Of a DNA stretch of 14,065 bases, positions 1 through 7,208 are shown one piece after another. The notes under the pieces are model-generated. The model had not been told where the DNA came from and made no database searches. It saw nothing but the letters and a program-made list of their open reading frames with translations. The stretch comes from an uncultured Bacteroides sp. (GTDB lineage: Bacteria; Bacteroidota; Bacteroidia; Bacteroidales; Bacteroidaceae). Numbering within the stretch: position 1 is the first letter of the stretch; every line of letters starts with the position of its first letter. A program made the position numbers and the translations under genes. Location: assembly GCA_900557355.1 (NCBI GenBank), contig USSR01000106.1, positions 1 through 14,065 on the forward strand, written 5' to 3'.

Positions 1-2
1 AT

Positions 3-854
3 CGTATTCGTGCATTGGCCGGTTTGGTTCCTTGTGATAATCCGCATTGGCAGGAATTGTTTTACCGTTGGTTCCTTAGTATGGTGGCGCATTGGAGGGG
101 AATTGACCGGCAGCATGGTAATAGTACTTCGCCTTTGCTGGTCGGTTCGCAAGGGTATCGCAAGTCTACATTTTGTCGCATTATCCTGCCGCCGGAACTT
201 CGTTTCGGCTATACGGACAGTATTGATTTTAAGAGTAAGCAGGAGGCGGAACGTTATCTGGGACGCTTTTTCCTGATTAATATTGATGAGTTCGATCAGA
301 TTAATGTCAGTCAGCAGGGATTCCTGAAGCATTTGTTGCAGAAGCCTGTTGCGAATTTGCGTAAGCCTTACGGTAATACGATTCGGGAAATGAGGCGTTA
401 TGCTTCTTTTATCGGAACCAGCAATCAGAAAGATTTGCTTACCGATCCCAGTGGTAGCCGCCGTTTCATTTGTATCGAGGTGACGGCTCCTATTCAAACG
501 AACGTTACCATCAATTACAAACAGCTGTATGCTCAAGCAATGGAGGCGATTTATAAAGGGGAACGTTATTGGCTGAATGATGAAGATGAAAGTATATTGA
601 AACAGACCAACCGTGAGTTCGAACAGGCTAGTCCGTTGGAGCAGTTGTTTCATTGTTATCTTAATCCGGTAGAGGAGGAAATGGAAGGCGAATGGCTGAC
701 TGCTATGCAGATTTTGAGCTATTTACAGACGAAAACACGGGATAAGTTGGCTATTAGTAAGGTGGGACAGTTTGGACGCGTACTTCAGAAACTGAATATT
801 CCTTGTCGTAAATCTCGTAAGGGGACGCTTTATCATTTGGTAAAGGTGGAGTAG
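3..854 (+). CDS. DUF3874/VapE-like P-loop ATPase, 3' part only
   Basis: The reading frame is already open at the first full codon (base 3), so the N-terminal part lies outside the window; a TTG at 15 is not a believable start. The translation shows a Walker A-like motif (GSQGYRKST, codons near 145-171) and, about 45 residues later, a hydrophobic strand ending in Asp-Glu (FFLINIDEFDQ), a Walker B. The last ~70 residues (LTAMQILSYLQTKTRD to the end) resemble the DUF3874 winged-helix-like tail of VapE-type proteins. These are common in Bacteroides mobile islands, often behind VirE-N and primase domains, and are thought to be NTPases acting in replication of such elements. That role is inference here. 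No partner gene is seen downstream; the next gene is unrelated DNA repair. Family call fairly sure, function not. Confidence 0.8.
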   Translation, partial: RIRALAGLVPCDNPHWQELFYRWFLSMVAHWRGIDRQHGNSTSPLLVGSQGYRKSTFCRIILPPELRFGYTDSIDFKSKQEAERYLGRFFLINIDEFDQINVSQQGFLKHLLQKPVANLRKPYGNTIREMRRYASFIGTSNQKDLLTDPSGSRRFICIEVTAPIQTNVTINYKQLYAQAMEAIYKGERYWLNDEDESILKQTNREFEQASPLEQLFHCYLNPVEEEMEGEWLTAMQILSYLQTKTRDKLAISKVGQFGRVLQKLNIPCRKSRKGTLYHLVKVE

Positions 855-1001
855 TTTACCCTCACACTTGTAACTCCGATGAATAAAGGATTTTATAAGA
901 ATCGCAATTTTCGGGTTGTTTATCAGAGATATGTGTGGTAATTTTGTGGCATTGGAAACTAAAATGGATTTGAAAGTCAAAATATTATTGATTGCTTTTT
1001 C

Positions 1002-1029
1002 AGTTGTAAGTACAATAAATGTATTTTTG
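1002..1029 (+). promoter_or_regulatory. Candidate promoter for the ogt/ada-like operon
   Basis: TATTTTTG at 1022-1029 fits the Bacteroides -7 consensus TAnnTTTG. The -33 region is only a T-rich approximation. The predicted start near 1035 leaves a leader of about 45 bases before the ATG at 1080. It would also place transcription start inside a 62-codon frame (916-1104), arguing against that frame being a gene. Prediction by eye only. Confidence 0.4.
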
Positions 1030-1079
1030 CAGGTGTGGAAAACAAAAGCAGTGCTATCAATCCCCGAAAATAAGTTAAG

Positions 1080-1625
1080 ATGGAAGATAAAAGGAAAGAA
1101 ATAGTTGGCAATGTCATTCGGATACAGCGTTATCATTCTCCTTGTGGCGATTTGATGCTTGGCTCGGTTGAGGATCGGCTTTGTCTTTGTGACTGGGCGG
1201 TTGAAAGTCATAGGGATATTGTAGACAGGAGGTTACGGAAAGTGTTGAAAGCCTGTTATGAAGAAAGTACATCCGAGGTTATACAGGAAGCGATTAAGCA
1301 GTTGGACGAATATTTCAATGGTGAACGGACTGGGTTTGAAGTGCCTTTGCTTTTTGTAGGTACGGATTTCCAGAAAAGTGTATGGTATAAGTTGCTGGAT
1401 ATTCCATACGGTTCGACTGTATCGTATGGAGAATTGGCAAAACAGCTGGATATGCCGAAGGCTGTCCGTGCGGTTGCCGCTGCTAATGGTGCGAACGCTA
1501 TTTCTATTTTTGCTCCGTGTCATCGTGTTATCGGCAGTAACCACACGCTTGTGGGGTATGCCGGTGGTCTTCCTGCTAAAAAACGGTTACTGGATTTGGA
1601 AATAAACGGCAAACCTCTGTTATGA
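1080..1625 (+). CDS. ogt: Methylated-DNA--protein-cysteine S-methyltransferase (Ogt-like)
   Basis: A 181-residue protein that moves alkyl groups from O6-alkylguanine (and O4-alkylthymine) in DNA to its own cysteine, a one-use repair reaction in the cytoplasm. The C-terminal domain is complete: the helix-turn-helix region (GTDFQKSVWYKLLDIPYGST, residues 94-113), the Arg finger/AVR region (about 128-136) and the active-site motif PCHRV with Cys147, followed by the expected G-YAGG segment. The N-terminal ribonuclease-like domain (about 12-90) is of normal length. The ATG at 1080 is preceded by a purine-rich but weak ribosome site, as usual in Bacteroides. The TGA stop overlaps the ATG of the next methyltransferase gene (ATGA), so the two are probably translated together. 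Length fits the Ogt family. The assignment is confident; the choice of symbol ogt versus another MGMT name is a convention. Confidence 0.92.
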   Translation: MEDKRKEIVGNVIRIQRYHSPCGDLMLGSVEDRLCLCDWAVESHRDIVDRRLRKVLKACYEESTSEVIQEAIKQLDEYFNGERTGFEVPLLFVGTDFQKSVWYKLLDIPYGSTVSYGELAKQLDMPKAVRAVAAANGANAISIFAPCHRVIGSNHTLVGYAGGLPAKKRLLDLEINGKPLL

Positions 1626-2476
1626 ATGGGCAAAAAACGCTTGATTATGCACGTATTGCACAGGCAATCGGGTATATAAGGGAGAATTTTAAAAGGCAAC
1701 CGGGATTGGATGAGATTGCCGGGGAAGTGGCGTTGAGTACGGCGCATTTCCAACGTATGTTTACGGAGTGGGCGGGAGTTAGTCCTAAGAAGTTCTTGCA
1801 ATATACCAGTATTGAATATGCCAAGAGAATCTTGAATGAAACTCATGCGTCTTTATTCGATGCGGCACAGGAAACAGGGCTTTCCGGTACGGGCAGATTG
1901 TATGACTTGTTTGTAAATATAGAAGGGATGACGCCGGGCGAATATAAAAACGGAGGTGAAAGTCTTTCTATCAATTACAGTTTTGCCAAAAGTCCTTTCG
2001 GTGAAATCTTCATTGCGTCTACCGATAAAGGTATTTGTTGTATGGAGTTTGCAGACGATCATGACGCGGCTTTTAACTCTTTACGGAAGAAGTTTCCTAA
2101 TGCAAAGTTTACCTCGATTGTGGATGAAGTGCAGCAAAATGCTTTATTTATCTTCACGCAGGACTGGAGTAAACTCAAAGAAATAAAATTGCATCTGAAA
2201 GGTACCGACTTTCAACTAAAGGTATGGGAAACCTTACTGAAAATTCCTGTCGGTGGCTTGACTACTTACGGAGATATAGCCGTAGGAATCAATAATCCGA
2301 GAGCTTGCCGGGCTGTTGGAACGGCTGTCGGTGAGAATCCCGTAGCTTTCCTTATTCCGTGTCATCGGGTCATTCGTGCTTCCGGTGAGTTGGGAAATTA
2401 CCATTGGGGAGAGATTCGCAAGACTGCAATGATTGGTTGGGAGGCTGCAAAAGGTGAGGTAAAGAGGGGATTATAG
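1622..2476 (+). CDS. ada: AraC-HTH / methylated-DNA-cysteine methyltransferase fusion (Ada-like)
   Basis: A 284-residue fusion. Residues about 8-110 form an AraC-type DNA-binding domain (IAGEVALSTAHFQRMFTEWAG for helix-turn-helix one, YAKRIL and the GRLYDLF segment for two). Residues about 118-284 are an O6-alkylguanine methyltransferase domain with PCHRV and active Cys247. It lacks the N-terminal zinc domain with the phosphotriester-accepting cysteine of E. coli Ada, so the classical signal for switching on the adaptive response is missing. A plausible role is repair plus transcription control of its own operon, but that is inference. It overlaps the upstream ogt-like gene by four bases (ATGA), which points to coupled translation. 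A hairpin just behind the stop probably ends the transcript. Domain calls are confident; use of the name ada is by similarity of architecture. Confidence 0.9.
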   Translation: MNGQKTLDYARIAQAIGYIRENFKRQPGLDEIAGEVALSTAHFQRMFTEWAGVSPKKFLQYTSIEYAKRILNETHASLFDAAQETGLSGTGRLYDLFVNIEGMTPGEYKNGGESLSINYSFAKSPFGEIFIASTDKGICCMEFADDHDAAFNSLRKKFPNAKFTSIVDEVQQNALFIFTQDWSKLKEIKLHLKGTDFQLKVWETLLKIPVGGLTTYGDIAVGINNPRACRAVGTAVGENPVAFLIPCHRVIRASGELGNYHWGEIRKTAMIGWEAAKGEVKRGL

Positions 2477-2477
2477 G

Positions 2478-2512
2478 AAAGAATGAAGGTGATTTTAGTT
2501 CACATTCTTTTT
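2478..2512 (+). terminator. Likely intrinsic terminator after the methyltransferase operon
   Basis: AAAGAAT pairs with ATTCTTT and an inner GTGA pairs with TCAC around a seven-base loop, with a four-base bulge on one side, followed by TT. The T tract is short, so strength is uncertain. Position two bases after the stop fits a terminator. Confidence 0.45.
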
Positions 2513-2558
2513 AGTGCAATGCTGTTTCTTATATTATTAATATATAACTAATTTGATT

Positions 2559-3137
2559 ATGAAATTATTGGTATTCCTTGCTAAAGGGTTTGAAACGATT
2601 GAGTTTAGTGCTTTTATAGATGTTATGGGATGGGCAAAGACGGATTTTGATTGTAAAATAGATGTTGTGACCTGTGGCTTGAATCAAAAAGTGATTAGTT
2701 CTTTCAATGTTCCTGTTTTGGTGGATAAAGTCATGGATGAAGTGTCTGCAGATGAATATGACGCGCTTGCGATACCCGGCGGATTTGAAGAATTCGGATT
2801 CTATGAGGAGGCATATAATGAACAACTTCTGGAATTGATACGACTGTTTGACTCACAAAAGAAATGGATCGCAACAGTCTGCGTGGGAGCTTTGCCTGTT
2901 GGGAAAAGTGGAGTGTTGAACGGTCGGAAAGCAACAACTTATCATCTTAGAGGTGCTCATAAACAGAAAGTGCTTCAGGGATTTGGAGCAACTATCGTAA
3001 ATTCTCCCATCGTGGTGGATGATAATATCATAACTTCTTATTGTCCTCAAACATCATACGGGGTTGCATTGCTTTTATTAGAGAAGTTGACCTCTCATAA
3101 AGAAATGGTTTTAGTGAAAGATGCTATGGGATTTTAA
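2559..3137 (+). CDS. DJ-1/PfpI family protein
   Basis: A 192-residue single-domain protein of the DJ-1/PfpI (class I glutamine amidotransferase-like) fold. It has the usual elements: a first strand MKLLVFLAKGFE with the conserved Glu12, the YDALAIPGG segment (68-75), and the nucleophile elbow ATVCVGA with Cys108, followed by a short AT-YH stretch (residues 125-129). Members include chaperones, glyoxalases and amidases; the sequence alone does not tell which. The ATG at 2559 is preferred over a TTG two codons upstream. The gene is separated from the methyltransferase operon by a likely terminator, so it may have its own promoter in the AT-rich 80 bases before it; no clear TAnnTTTG was found there. 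Complete and intact. A second, different DJ-1/PfpI gene lies at 4504-5097. Confidence 0.85.
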   Translation: MKLLVFLAKGFETIEFSAFIDVMGWAKTDFDCKIDVVTCGLNQKVISSFNVPVLVDKVMDEVSADEYDALAIPGGFEEFGFYEEAYNEQLLELIRLFDSQKKWIATVCVGALPVGKSGVLNGRKATTYHLRGAHKQKVLQGFGATIVNSPIVVDDNIITSYCPQTSYGVALLLLEKLTSHKEMVLVKDAMGF

Positions 3138-3191
3138 TAAGTTGCATTTAAGCACTGCACTCGGTTTTGAGTTCGCTATGGATGATGCTTC

Positions 3192-3557
3192 TCACTGCTT
3201 TTTCATGTTTGAATAAATAATAATAAGTGCTTGCGGTAAGAAAAGCCAGAAACCGGATATTGGTTCGACTATGCAACCGATTATGGTGAACAGTAGAATG
3301 AAGTAACCTAAAAATAAAGGTGCCGGTTTTTGTTCTTTTCTGATATAGTATTGAAGTGTCTCTCCCCAAAGAATAAGTATTATTCCGCAGATTAGGAACC
3401 AGAAAGCAAAGCCCAGGTTATGATTTTCTCCAATAGAGTCTATTAATCCATTGTTAAGCATTTCCGTAAAAGCTTCTTTTCCAAGAAATAACGCATAAAT
3501 GGTATGAATGACTCCTGTTGCTGTTAAAAGTGTTCCACTATATTTCCAAAGTTTCAT
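3192..3557 (-). CDS. Small membrane protein, DUF6463-like
   Basis: A 121-residue protein with about four predicted membrane segments: residues 6-25 (SGTLLTATGVIHTIYALFLG), 47-66 (NLGFAFWFLICGIILILWG), 79-97 and 100-118. The short charged tail MKKQ suggests an inside C-terminus. The pattern of an N-terminal GVIHT motif and a second segment rich in Phe, Trp and Leu resembles DUF6463 proteins, whose function is unknown. It is a single gene facing left, with a well-matched promoter about 105 bases upstream. It converges with the DJ-1/PfpI gene that ends 54 bases away. No clear terminator lies between them. Confident that it is a gene; family assignment moderate. Confidence 0.75.
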   Translation of the reverse strand: MKLWKYSGTLLTATGVIHTIYALFLGKEAFTEMLNNGLIDSIGENHNLGFAFWFLICGIILILWGETLQYYIRKEQKPAPLFLGYFILLFTIIGCIVEPISGFWLFLPQALIIIYSNMKKQ

Positions 3558-3661
3558 GTTCTTGCCTTTTTAGTATTTTATTGGGATGTACACTTCTACA
3601 GAATTTGAAATTTAATCCGTTTTAACATATCATCCGGTTCTTAATAAGTTGCTCGATAACG

Positions 3662-3691
3662 CAAATATAAGTAATCATGTACGATTCCCAA
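3662..3691 (-). promoter_or_regulatory. Bacteroides-type promoter for the DUF6463-like gene
   Basis: On the minus strand, TTG (3691-3689), a 19-base spacer, then TATATTTG (3669-3662) match the TTTG-N19-TAnnTTTG consensus. This predicts a start near 3656 and a leader of about 100 bases before the ATG at 3557. Long leader is unexplained; no obvious structure was seen in it. Confidence 0.6.
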
Positions 3692-3821
3692 CGTATGATT
3701 TCGACATTTGTGTTTGTTTTAGATTCTTTATACTTGGTCATTCGTTTTCTTGTTGTGATATCTGTGGACATGAGTTGCTTTATAAATATCCTTTAGTTCT
3801 TCTTTATTGTATTGAAAATTA

Positions 3822-3829
3822 TATCTTTG
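3822..3829 (+). promoter_or_regulatory. -7 promoter element before the GNAT gene
   Basis: TATCTTTG fits TAnnTTTG exactly. The -33 region has only TTC at 3800-3802 (19-base spacer). The predicted start near 3835 leaves about 57 bases to the ATG at 3892 or about 15 to the ATG at 3850, and it argues against the far upstream TTG at 3649 as the translation start. Confidence 0.5.
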
Positions 3830-3891
3830 TATTTCAGATAGTTGGATTTATGGAGTTTATAAAAGAGGCTGGCGTCTCACCACAAAAAAGT

Positions 3892-4404
3892 ATGGATATT
3901 AAGAATGATAAGATCACAATAAAGCCTTTGCGTGATAAGGATGTAGACATTTTCAGTAAATGGTTGGCTAAAGAATATATTTATAAATGGTTCTGCCCTG
4001 ACGGAGAAGAACATAAAATGGCTTGGTTGGATGAGGTAAATAATAGAAATACCCAATATCATTATATGAAACATTTCATTGTTTATTATAATGATAAAGC
4101 CATTGGCTTTTGTTTATACTTGGATTGTTATTTTGAAAAAGAATATATACCGGAACATTACGGAAAAACTGTCGATGAGAAAGAGACAGTCTTTGAAATA
4201 GGTTATCTCATAGGCGAAGAGGAATATTTGGGTAAGGGCATCGGGAAGATTATTGTAAAGAAGCTGATCGGGGAAATTGCCGAAATAGGAGGGAAAGAGA
4301 TATTGGCTGACCCTGATGAGGCTAATGTTTTATCCATAAGAACATTGTTAAGTAATGGATTCGTAAAAGTAAAAGATTGCGATTATAGGTATTGTCTTAA
4401 ATAG
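3892..4404 (+). CDS. GNAT-family N-acetyltransferase (AAC(6')-like)
   Basis: A 170-residue acetyltransferase expected to move an acetyl group from acetyl-CoA to an amine. The acetyl-CoA site (motif A) is clear: EEEYLGKGIGKIIVKKL, residues 109-125, with glycines 114, 116 and 118. It is followed by an ADPDEANVLSIR-LLSNGF stretch (139-157) much like the DPDPEN-RAI-YEKAGF motif of aminoglycoside 6'-acetyltransferases and related enzymes. That likeness does not prove drug resistance; substrate is unknown. The frame is open back to 3649, but residues before 3850 are Cys/Phe-rich and unlike a GNAT domain. ATG 3892 has an A-rich site just upstream and starts right before the first strand of the fold; ATG 3850 (14 residues longer) is the main alternative. 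A strong hairpin follows the stop at once. Confidence 0.8.
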   Translation: MDIKNDKITIKPLRDKDVDIFSKWLAKEYIYKWFCPDGEEHKMAWLDEVNNRNTQYHYMKHFIVYYNDKAIGFCLYLDCYFEKEYIPEHYGKTVDEKETVFEIGYLIGEEEYLGKGIGKIIVKKLIGEIAEIGGKEILADPDEANVLSIRTLLSNGFVKVKDCDYRYCLK

Positions 4405-4438
4405 ATAAGAAAACTTCTTTTGAAAGAAGTTTTCTTAT
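4405..4438. terminator. Perfect 16-bp hairpin, shared terminator of convergent genes
   Basis: ATAAGAAAACTTCTTT (4405-4420), a two-base TG centre, and its exact reverse complement (4423-4438). It starts at the base after the GNAT stop codon and lies between this gene and the leftward DJ-1/PfpI gene ending at 4504. A-rich and T-rich arms would let it act in both directions. Confidence 0.75.
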
Positions 4439-4503
4439 ACGGCCATTCTATTTTTTATGCATATAGATGCTTTCCCGAAAAGCTTAAATTAATATCTCTT
4501 TGG

Positions 4504-5097
4504 TCATAACATCCATGTGCCTGTTTTGTGCATTTGGTAACTCTTTTCTATCTGCTCGGGCGTGTCGACATCCAAAGCATAGAGAACCTCACGGCTAAAT
4601 TCAAGGGTATTCAGCCCTCCGGAAGTAACGATATTTCCGTCTCTTACACCTTGTTGATCTATGTAGTTTGCATCTCCGGTATAATTAATACCAGCATATT
4701 GTTTCAGATACTCCAGACCGTTACTGGTATGCTTCACATTGTTGAGGAAGCCGTGTGCTCCCAAAAAGACAGAGGCGTTGCAGATGCCTGCCACTACTTT
4801 TTGGTTTTCAATGGCAGTTTTGACCAGTGAAACGAGTTGTTCGGCCTCCGGGGTGAACCAGCTCATGCCTCCGATTAAAACTAACCCTGCATAGTCATCG
4901 GGAACATCCTGCAAGTCGTAATCAGGCAGTACTCTGAAGCCGCCCATAGACACGATCGGTTCTTTGGTAACTGACAAGGTTTTAACCGTATATTTTGCTT
5001 TGCCCGGTTCGAGGCCAAAGTTTAGAAGTGAAGCAATATATGCACTTTCCGTGTCTGCAAACTCGTTGAGCAATACAAATAGAATTTCTTTTTTCAT
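4504..5097 (-). CDS. DJ-1/PfpI family protein (type 1 glutamine amidotransferase-like)
   Basis: A 197-residue protein distinct from the DJ-1/PfpI gene at 2559. It shows the first strand KKEILFVLLNEFADTE with acidic residue Glu17, the YAGLVLIGG segment (69-77) and the nucleophile elbow AGICNAS with Cys106. The insert of about 40 residues between strand one and YAGLVLIGG, with PIVSMGGFRVLPDYDL, resembles the YoaZ-like subgroup of putative amidotransferases/proteases. ATG 5097 (MKKEIL) is preferred; an ATG at 5106 in the same frame would add three residues. It lies 13 bases behind the alpha/beta hydrolase remnant and is probably the last gene of a leftward operon starting near 5885. It ends toward the strong hairpin at 4405. 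Catalytic activity not predictable. Confidence 0.85.
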   Translation of the reverse strand: MKKEILFVLLNEFADTESAYIASLLNFGLEPGKAKYTVKTLSVTKEPIVSMGGFRVLPDYDLQDVPDDYAGLVLIGGMSWFTPEAEQLVSLVKTAIENQKVVAGICNASVFLGAHGFLNNVKHTSNGLEYLKQYAGINYTGDANYIDQQGVRDGNIVTSGGLNTLEFSREVLYALDVDTPEQIEKSYQMHKTGTWML

Positions 5098-5110
5098 TGT
5101 TAGCATAATT

Positions 5111-5485
5111 TTATATGATTTTTTCTAACCAGTTATTAAGTGAAGCAAGCTCAGTTGGGGTATGGAAATAGTGTCCTGCCTCTTTTGTTATATTCAACTT
5201 GCACGAAAATCGTTCGGCAAATTGAAAAACAACATTTGATTCACACAAATCGTCGTTGTCTCCTTTTAAATATAGGTTGGCACACTCCATTTGATGATTG
5301 GAGGTTCCTTTACGAAACAATAATAATCCCAATATAGATCTTGCCCTATGGGTGTCGATACGATTTGCTGACGTTCTAATTGCCTTGTTTGACTGATTAC
5401 CATGAATTGCAATGATGACTCTATCAGAATCATCGCCCCATATGATGGCGGGAATATTATTTATGGTAATAGCTCGTTTCATCAT
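5111..5485 (-). pseudogene. Alpha/beta hydrolase with internal deletion and compensating frameshifts
   Basis: The 124-codon frame starts like a small alpha/beta hydrolase (residues 1-35, strand AIHGNQSNKA with the oxyanion HG) and ends like one (residues 71-124, LKGDNDDL with the acidic residue and GHYFHTPTELASLNNWL with the catalytic His). The central part with the nucleophile Ser elbow is absent. The middle stretch (residues 36-70) is not hydrolase-like, but the other minus-strand frame of the same bases (5379 to about 5266) reads LERQQIVSTPIGQDLYWDYY and then WSVPT, as expected for such a hydrolase. So roughly 110-120 codons have been lost after Lys34-Ala35, shifting the frame, and a second shift near 5266-5276 restores it. 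A catalytically dead remnant, still open from start to stop. Two adjacent ATGs (5485, 5482) are possible starts. Sits between the Cys-rich gene and a DJ-1/PfpI gene. Confidence 0.75.
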
Positions 5486-5525
5486 TATGTCTTTTGTTTT
5501 TTAGTTTATATGAAATGTGATAGCC

Positions 5526-5885
5526 TTACTCCACAGTTACCTTGAAACGACATTTTTCTGCGCCACCCAAAACGGTTTCGATAATTTCCACGCTGATATT
5601 TTTATCGGGCAACAAATTCCCGATAATATACAATACGCTTTGGCGTGAACATTCGCAATGTGATGCGTCTTTTACTTTTCCGCTTGCTACCTCCGGACAG
5701 ACACACGCCGGGTAGCCAATTTCATAAATATGTCCTTCTTCAATTGTCTTTGCGGAGAGCCATTCTGTATTCCCGTATCGTTTGTACTGTTCGTCTAAAC
5801 AGCGGCCACATTCTTCAAATTGCTCTCTTTGCATTGGCAATATCGTATCCTTGACACAATGTATTGCCTTGTCTCTATAATTCAT
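5526..5885 (-). CDS. Cys-rich protein, DUF6144/V4R-like tail
   Basis: A 119-residue protein with eight cysteines at 10, 26, 29, 61, 63, 77, 79 and 112. The pattern EECGRCL (25-30), ACVCPE (60-65), HCECSR (76-81) and a final GGAEKCRFKVTV (107-118) resembles the C-terminal part of DUF6144 and of V4R-type ligand domains, where the cysteines probably bind metal. That is a pattern match made by eye; function is unknown. ATG at 5885 follows an A-rich stretch. It is the first of three closely spaced leftward genes (40 bases to the hydrolase remnant, then the DJ-1/PfpI gene), so it is probably the head of that transcript. Confident it is a gene, moderate on family. Confidence 0.7.
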   Translation of the reverse strand: MNYRDKAIHCVKDTILPMQREQFEECGRCLDEQYKRYGNTEWLSAKTIEEGHIYEIGYPACVCPEVASGKVKDASHCECSRQSVLYIIGNLLPDKNISVEIIETVLGGAEKCRFKVTVE

Positions 5886-5981
5886 TTTATTTTCTTATTT
5901 AGATTCGCTTTCTAGTTCTTGATTCAAGTATTTCGCTTTTTTGTTATAGGCATATAAATATCTGTTTGAAAAACCATATAG

Positions 5982-6107
5982 CTAAACGCCATTTTTCAGG
6001 CAGTAGTCGCCATATTCTTCATTTCGACCTTCCTTAAGATTAGCATAATCTATGTCTAAAGGTATACTATAGGTTTGGTAATATTTTATTTTAGTATTAA
6101 TTTCCAT
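5982..6107 (-). CDS. Small hypothetical protein (41 aa)
   Basis: ATG at 6107 to TAG at 5982. The product begins MEINTKIKYYQTYSIPLDID and ends in GDYCLKNGV. It is acidic-to-neutral, has no membrane segment, and its codon choice is like that of neighbouring genes. The sequence AGGAAG lies three bases before the start, a little close for a ribosome site. It sits between the flavodoxin gene (stop at 6158) and the Cys-rich gene (start at 5885), all on the minus strand. It may be a genuine small gene or the end piece of a shortened one; I do not recognise the family. Confidence 0.4.
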   Translation of the reverse strand: MEINTKIKYYQTYSIPLDIDYANLKEGRNEEYGDYCLKNGV

Positions 6108-6157
6108 AAACTTCCTATTATTTGAATACAAAGTTGCTCAATAGATTACTCAGGAAG

Positions 6158-6643
6158 TTACCATAAATGATTATCTTTTATCTGAGTTGTAAACTCATTT
6201 ATAGCATCATATCTCAGCTTCGAAACGGAAGAATTTACTTTCGCTATTTTCTTCGTCAAAAATCTTTCGATGAAATTCATTTTGTCAAACTGAAACTCGC
6301 CACCTAAAATGGCTTTGGGAATCGATAATCTCTGCAAGAACTCCGGGAAAGCCTTATTCATTTCTTCCGCTTCTTGCTCTTCGTTCATACAACAGATGAA
6401 TAACCCTATTACTTTTTGCTCTAATAATAGTTGATTATTGTGACAGAATTGAGTAATTTTTCGGTTTGGAGAGCCCGCATAAATGGCTGTTCCGAGAATT
6501 ATTCGATCGTAAGTTCGAATATCAGGTCTCGGACACTCTTTTAATGAGATGTAGTCAACTTTATTGGTCAACTTATCTCCGATAAGGCGTGTTACTCGCT
6601 CGGTAGTTCCATATTTTGAATAATATATTATAGCTGTTTTCAT
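6158..6643 (-). CDS. Flavodoxin-domain protein
   Basis: A 161-residue flavodoxin-like protein. The FMN phosphate loop is at the very start: MKTAIIYYSKYGTTERVT (residues 1-18), the Y-S-K-x-G-T-T form found in HemG-type and other short flavodoxin-fold proteins. A second FMN loop is seen at DRIILGTAIYAG (about 46-57). HemG itself oxidises protoporphyrinogen, but many relatives in Bacteroides have no known partner. The ATG at 6643 is chosen because TAGAAAAAGA lies just before it and because the FMN loop starts there; an upstream TTG-type extension has no flavodoxin similarity. The start overlaps the stop of the preceding gene by four bases (ATGA). Redox role likely, partner unknown. Confidence 0.85.
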   Translation of the reverse strand: MKTAIIYYSKYGTTERVTRLIGDKLTNKVDYISLKECPRPDIRTYDRIILGTAIYAGSPNRKITQFCHNNQLLLEQKVIGLFICCMNEEQEAEEMNKAFPEFLQRLSIPKAILGGEFQFDKMNFIERFLTKKIAKVNSSVSKLRYDAINEFTTQIKDNHLW

Positions 6644-6894
6644 TCTTTTTCTATTAAATTTGCAGTGCAGCCTATTTCTGAATTTCCTCCAAGTAGATAA
6701 ATCACACTTTTGCATAACACGTTCATCAACCTTTGTGGATCAATGTCCTTAATCGCAGAAATAGGATGTGTTTCAACCTGACAACTTTGAGTCAATATCA
6801 AATCACGTTCGATGCCGTCAGTAGATACTGCTGTAAATGCGAACATATTCTCAACAGGCATAAGCGGTTTAAAATAGCCGCTAATAAGTGGCAT
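6640..6894 (-). CDS. Unrecognised small protein coupled to flavodoxin (84 aa)
   Basis: ATG at 6894 is preceded by AAAGGA at a five-base distance, an unusually good ribosome site for this genome, so this start is preferred over one 14 codons upstream (6936). The product starts MPLISGYFKPLMPVENMFAF and contains two cysteines (in QSCQ and LCKS). No membrane segment or signal peptide is evident and I do not recognise the family. Its stop overlaps the flavodoxin start (ATGA), so it probably works with, or at least is made together with, the flavodoxin. It could be a truncated piece of a longer enzyme. The IS30-family element begins about 300 bases upstream of it. Confidence 0.55.
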   Translation of the reverse strand: MPLISGYFKPLMPVENMFAFTAVSTDGIERDLILTQSCQVETHPISAIKDIDPQRLMNVLCKSVIYLLGGNSEIGCTANLIEKE

Positions 6895-7037
6895 GGTTAT
6901 CCTTTGTAAAGGTAGAGACTTTATTCTGACTAGCAAACAGTTTTCGATATAATTAATCTATATCTTGTTTTTCTCATATTTGAAAAGTATGTTCCCCATC
7001 TCAAAACGAGACAAAGAGCATTTCTTAATTTATAATA

Positions 7038-7077
7038 ATGTACAGGTGCCAAGATTGATTCCATAATACCTGTACAT
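7038..7077. repeat. Inverted repeat with 10-bp perfect arms
   Basis: ATGTACAGGT (7038-7047) and ACCTGTACAT (7068-7077) around a 20-base spacer. It lies between the start of the flavodoxin operon and the insertion sequence. No T tract follows it in either direction, so it looks more like a protein-binding dyad or a remnant end than a terminator. The rest of 6937-7208 holds no gene that I can see. Confidence 0.6.
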
Positions 7078-7208
7078 ATTGAAATTCCTACTTAAGATCC
7101 CGGATTTTGATACTCGCTGCCATTGGTGATTGTTGCAGTAAATGTAGTTGAAATGGGACGTAATACATAATTCGGGTGAAAGAATTGTGCTAAGTCTGGA
7201 TGAGTATT

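Noticed and set aside
916..1104. 62-codon plus-strand frame with a hydrophobic segment
   Set aside because: Starts at TTG, overlaps the ogt-like gene by 25 bases, and the promoter candidate of that gene lies inside it; no recognisable family.
3649..3849. N-terminal extension of the GNAT protein from a TTG
   Set aside because: The extra residues are Cys/Phe-rich, unlike the family, and a -7 promoter element lies inside this stretch.
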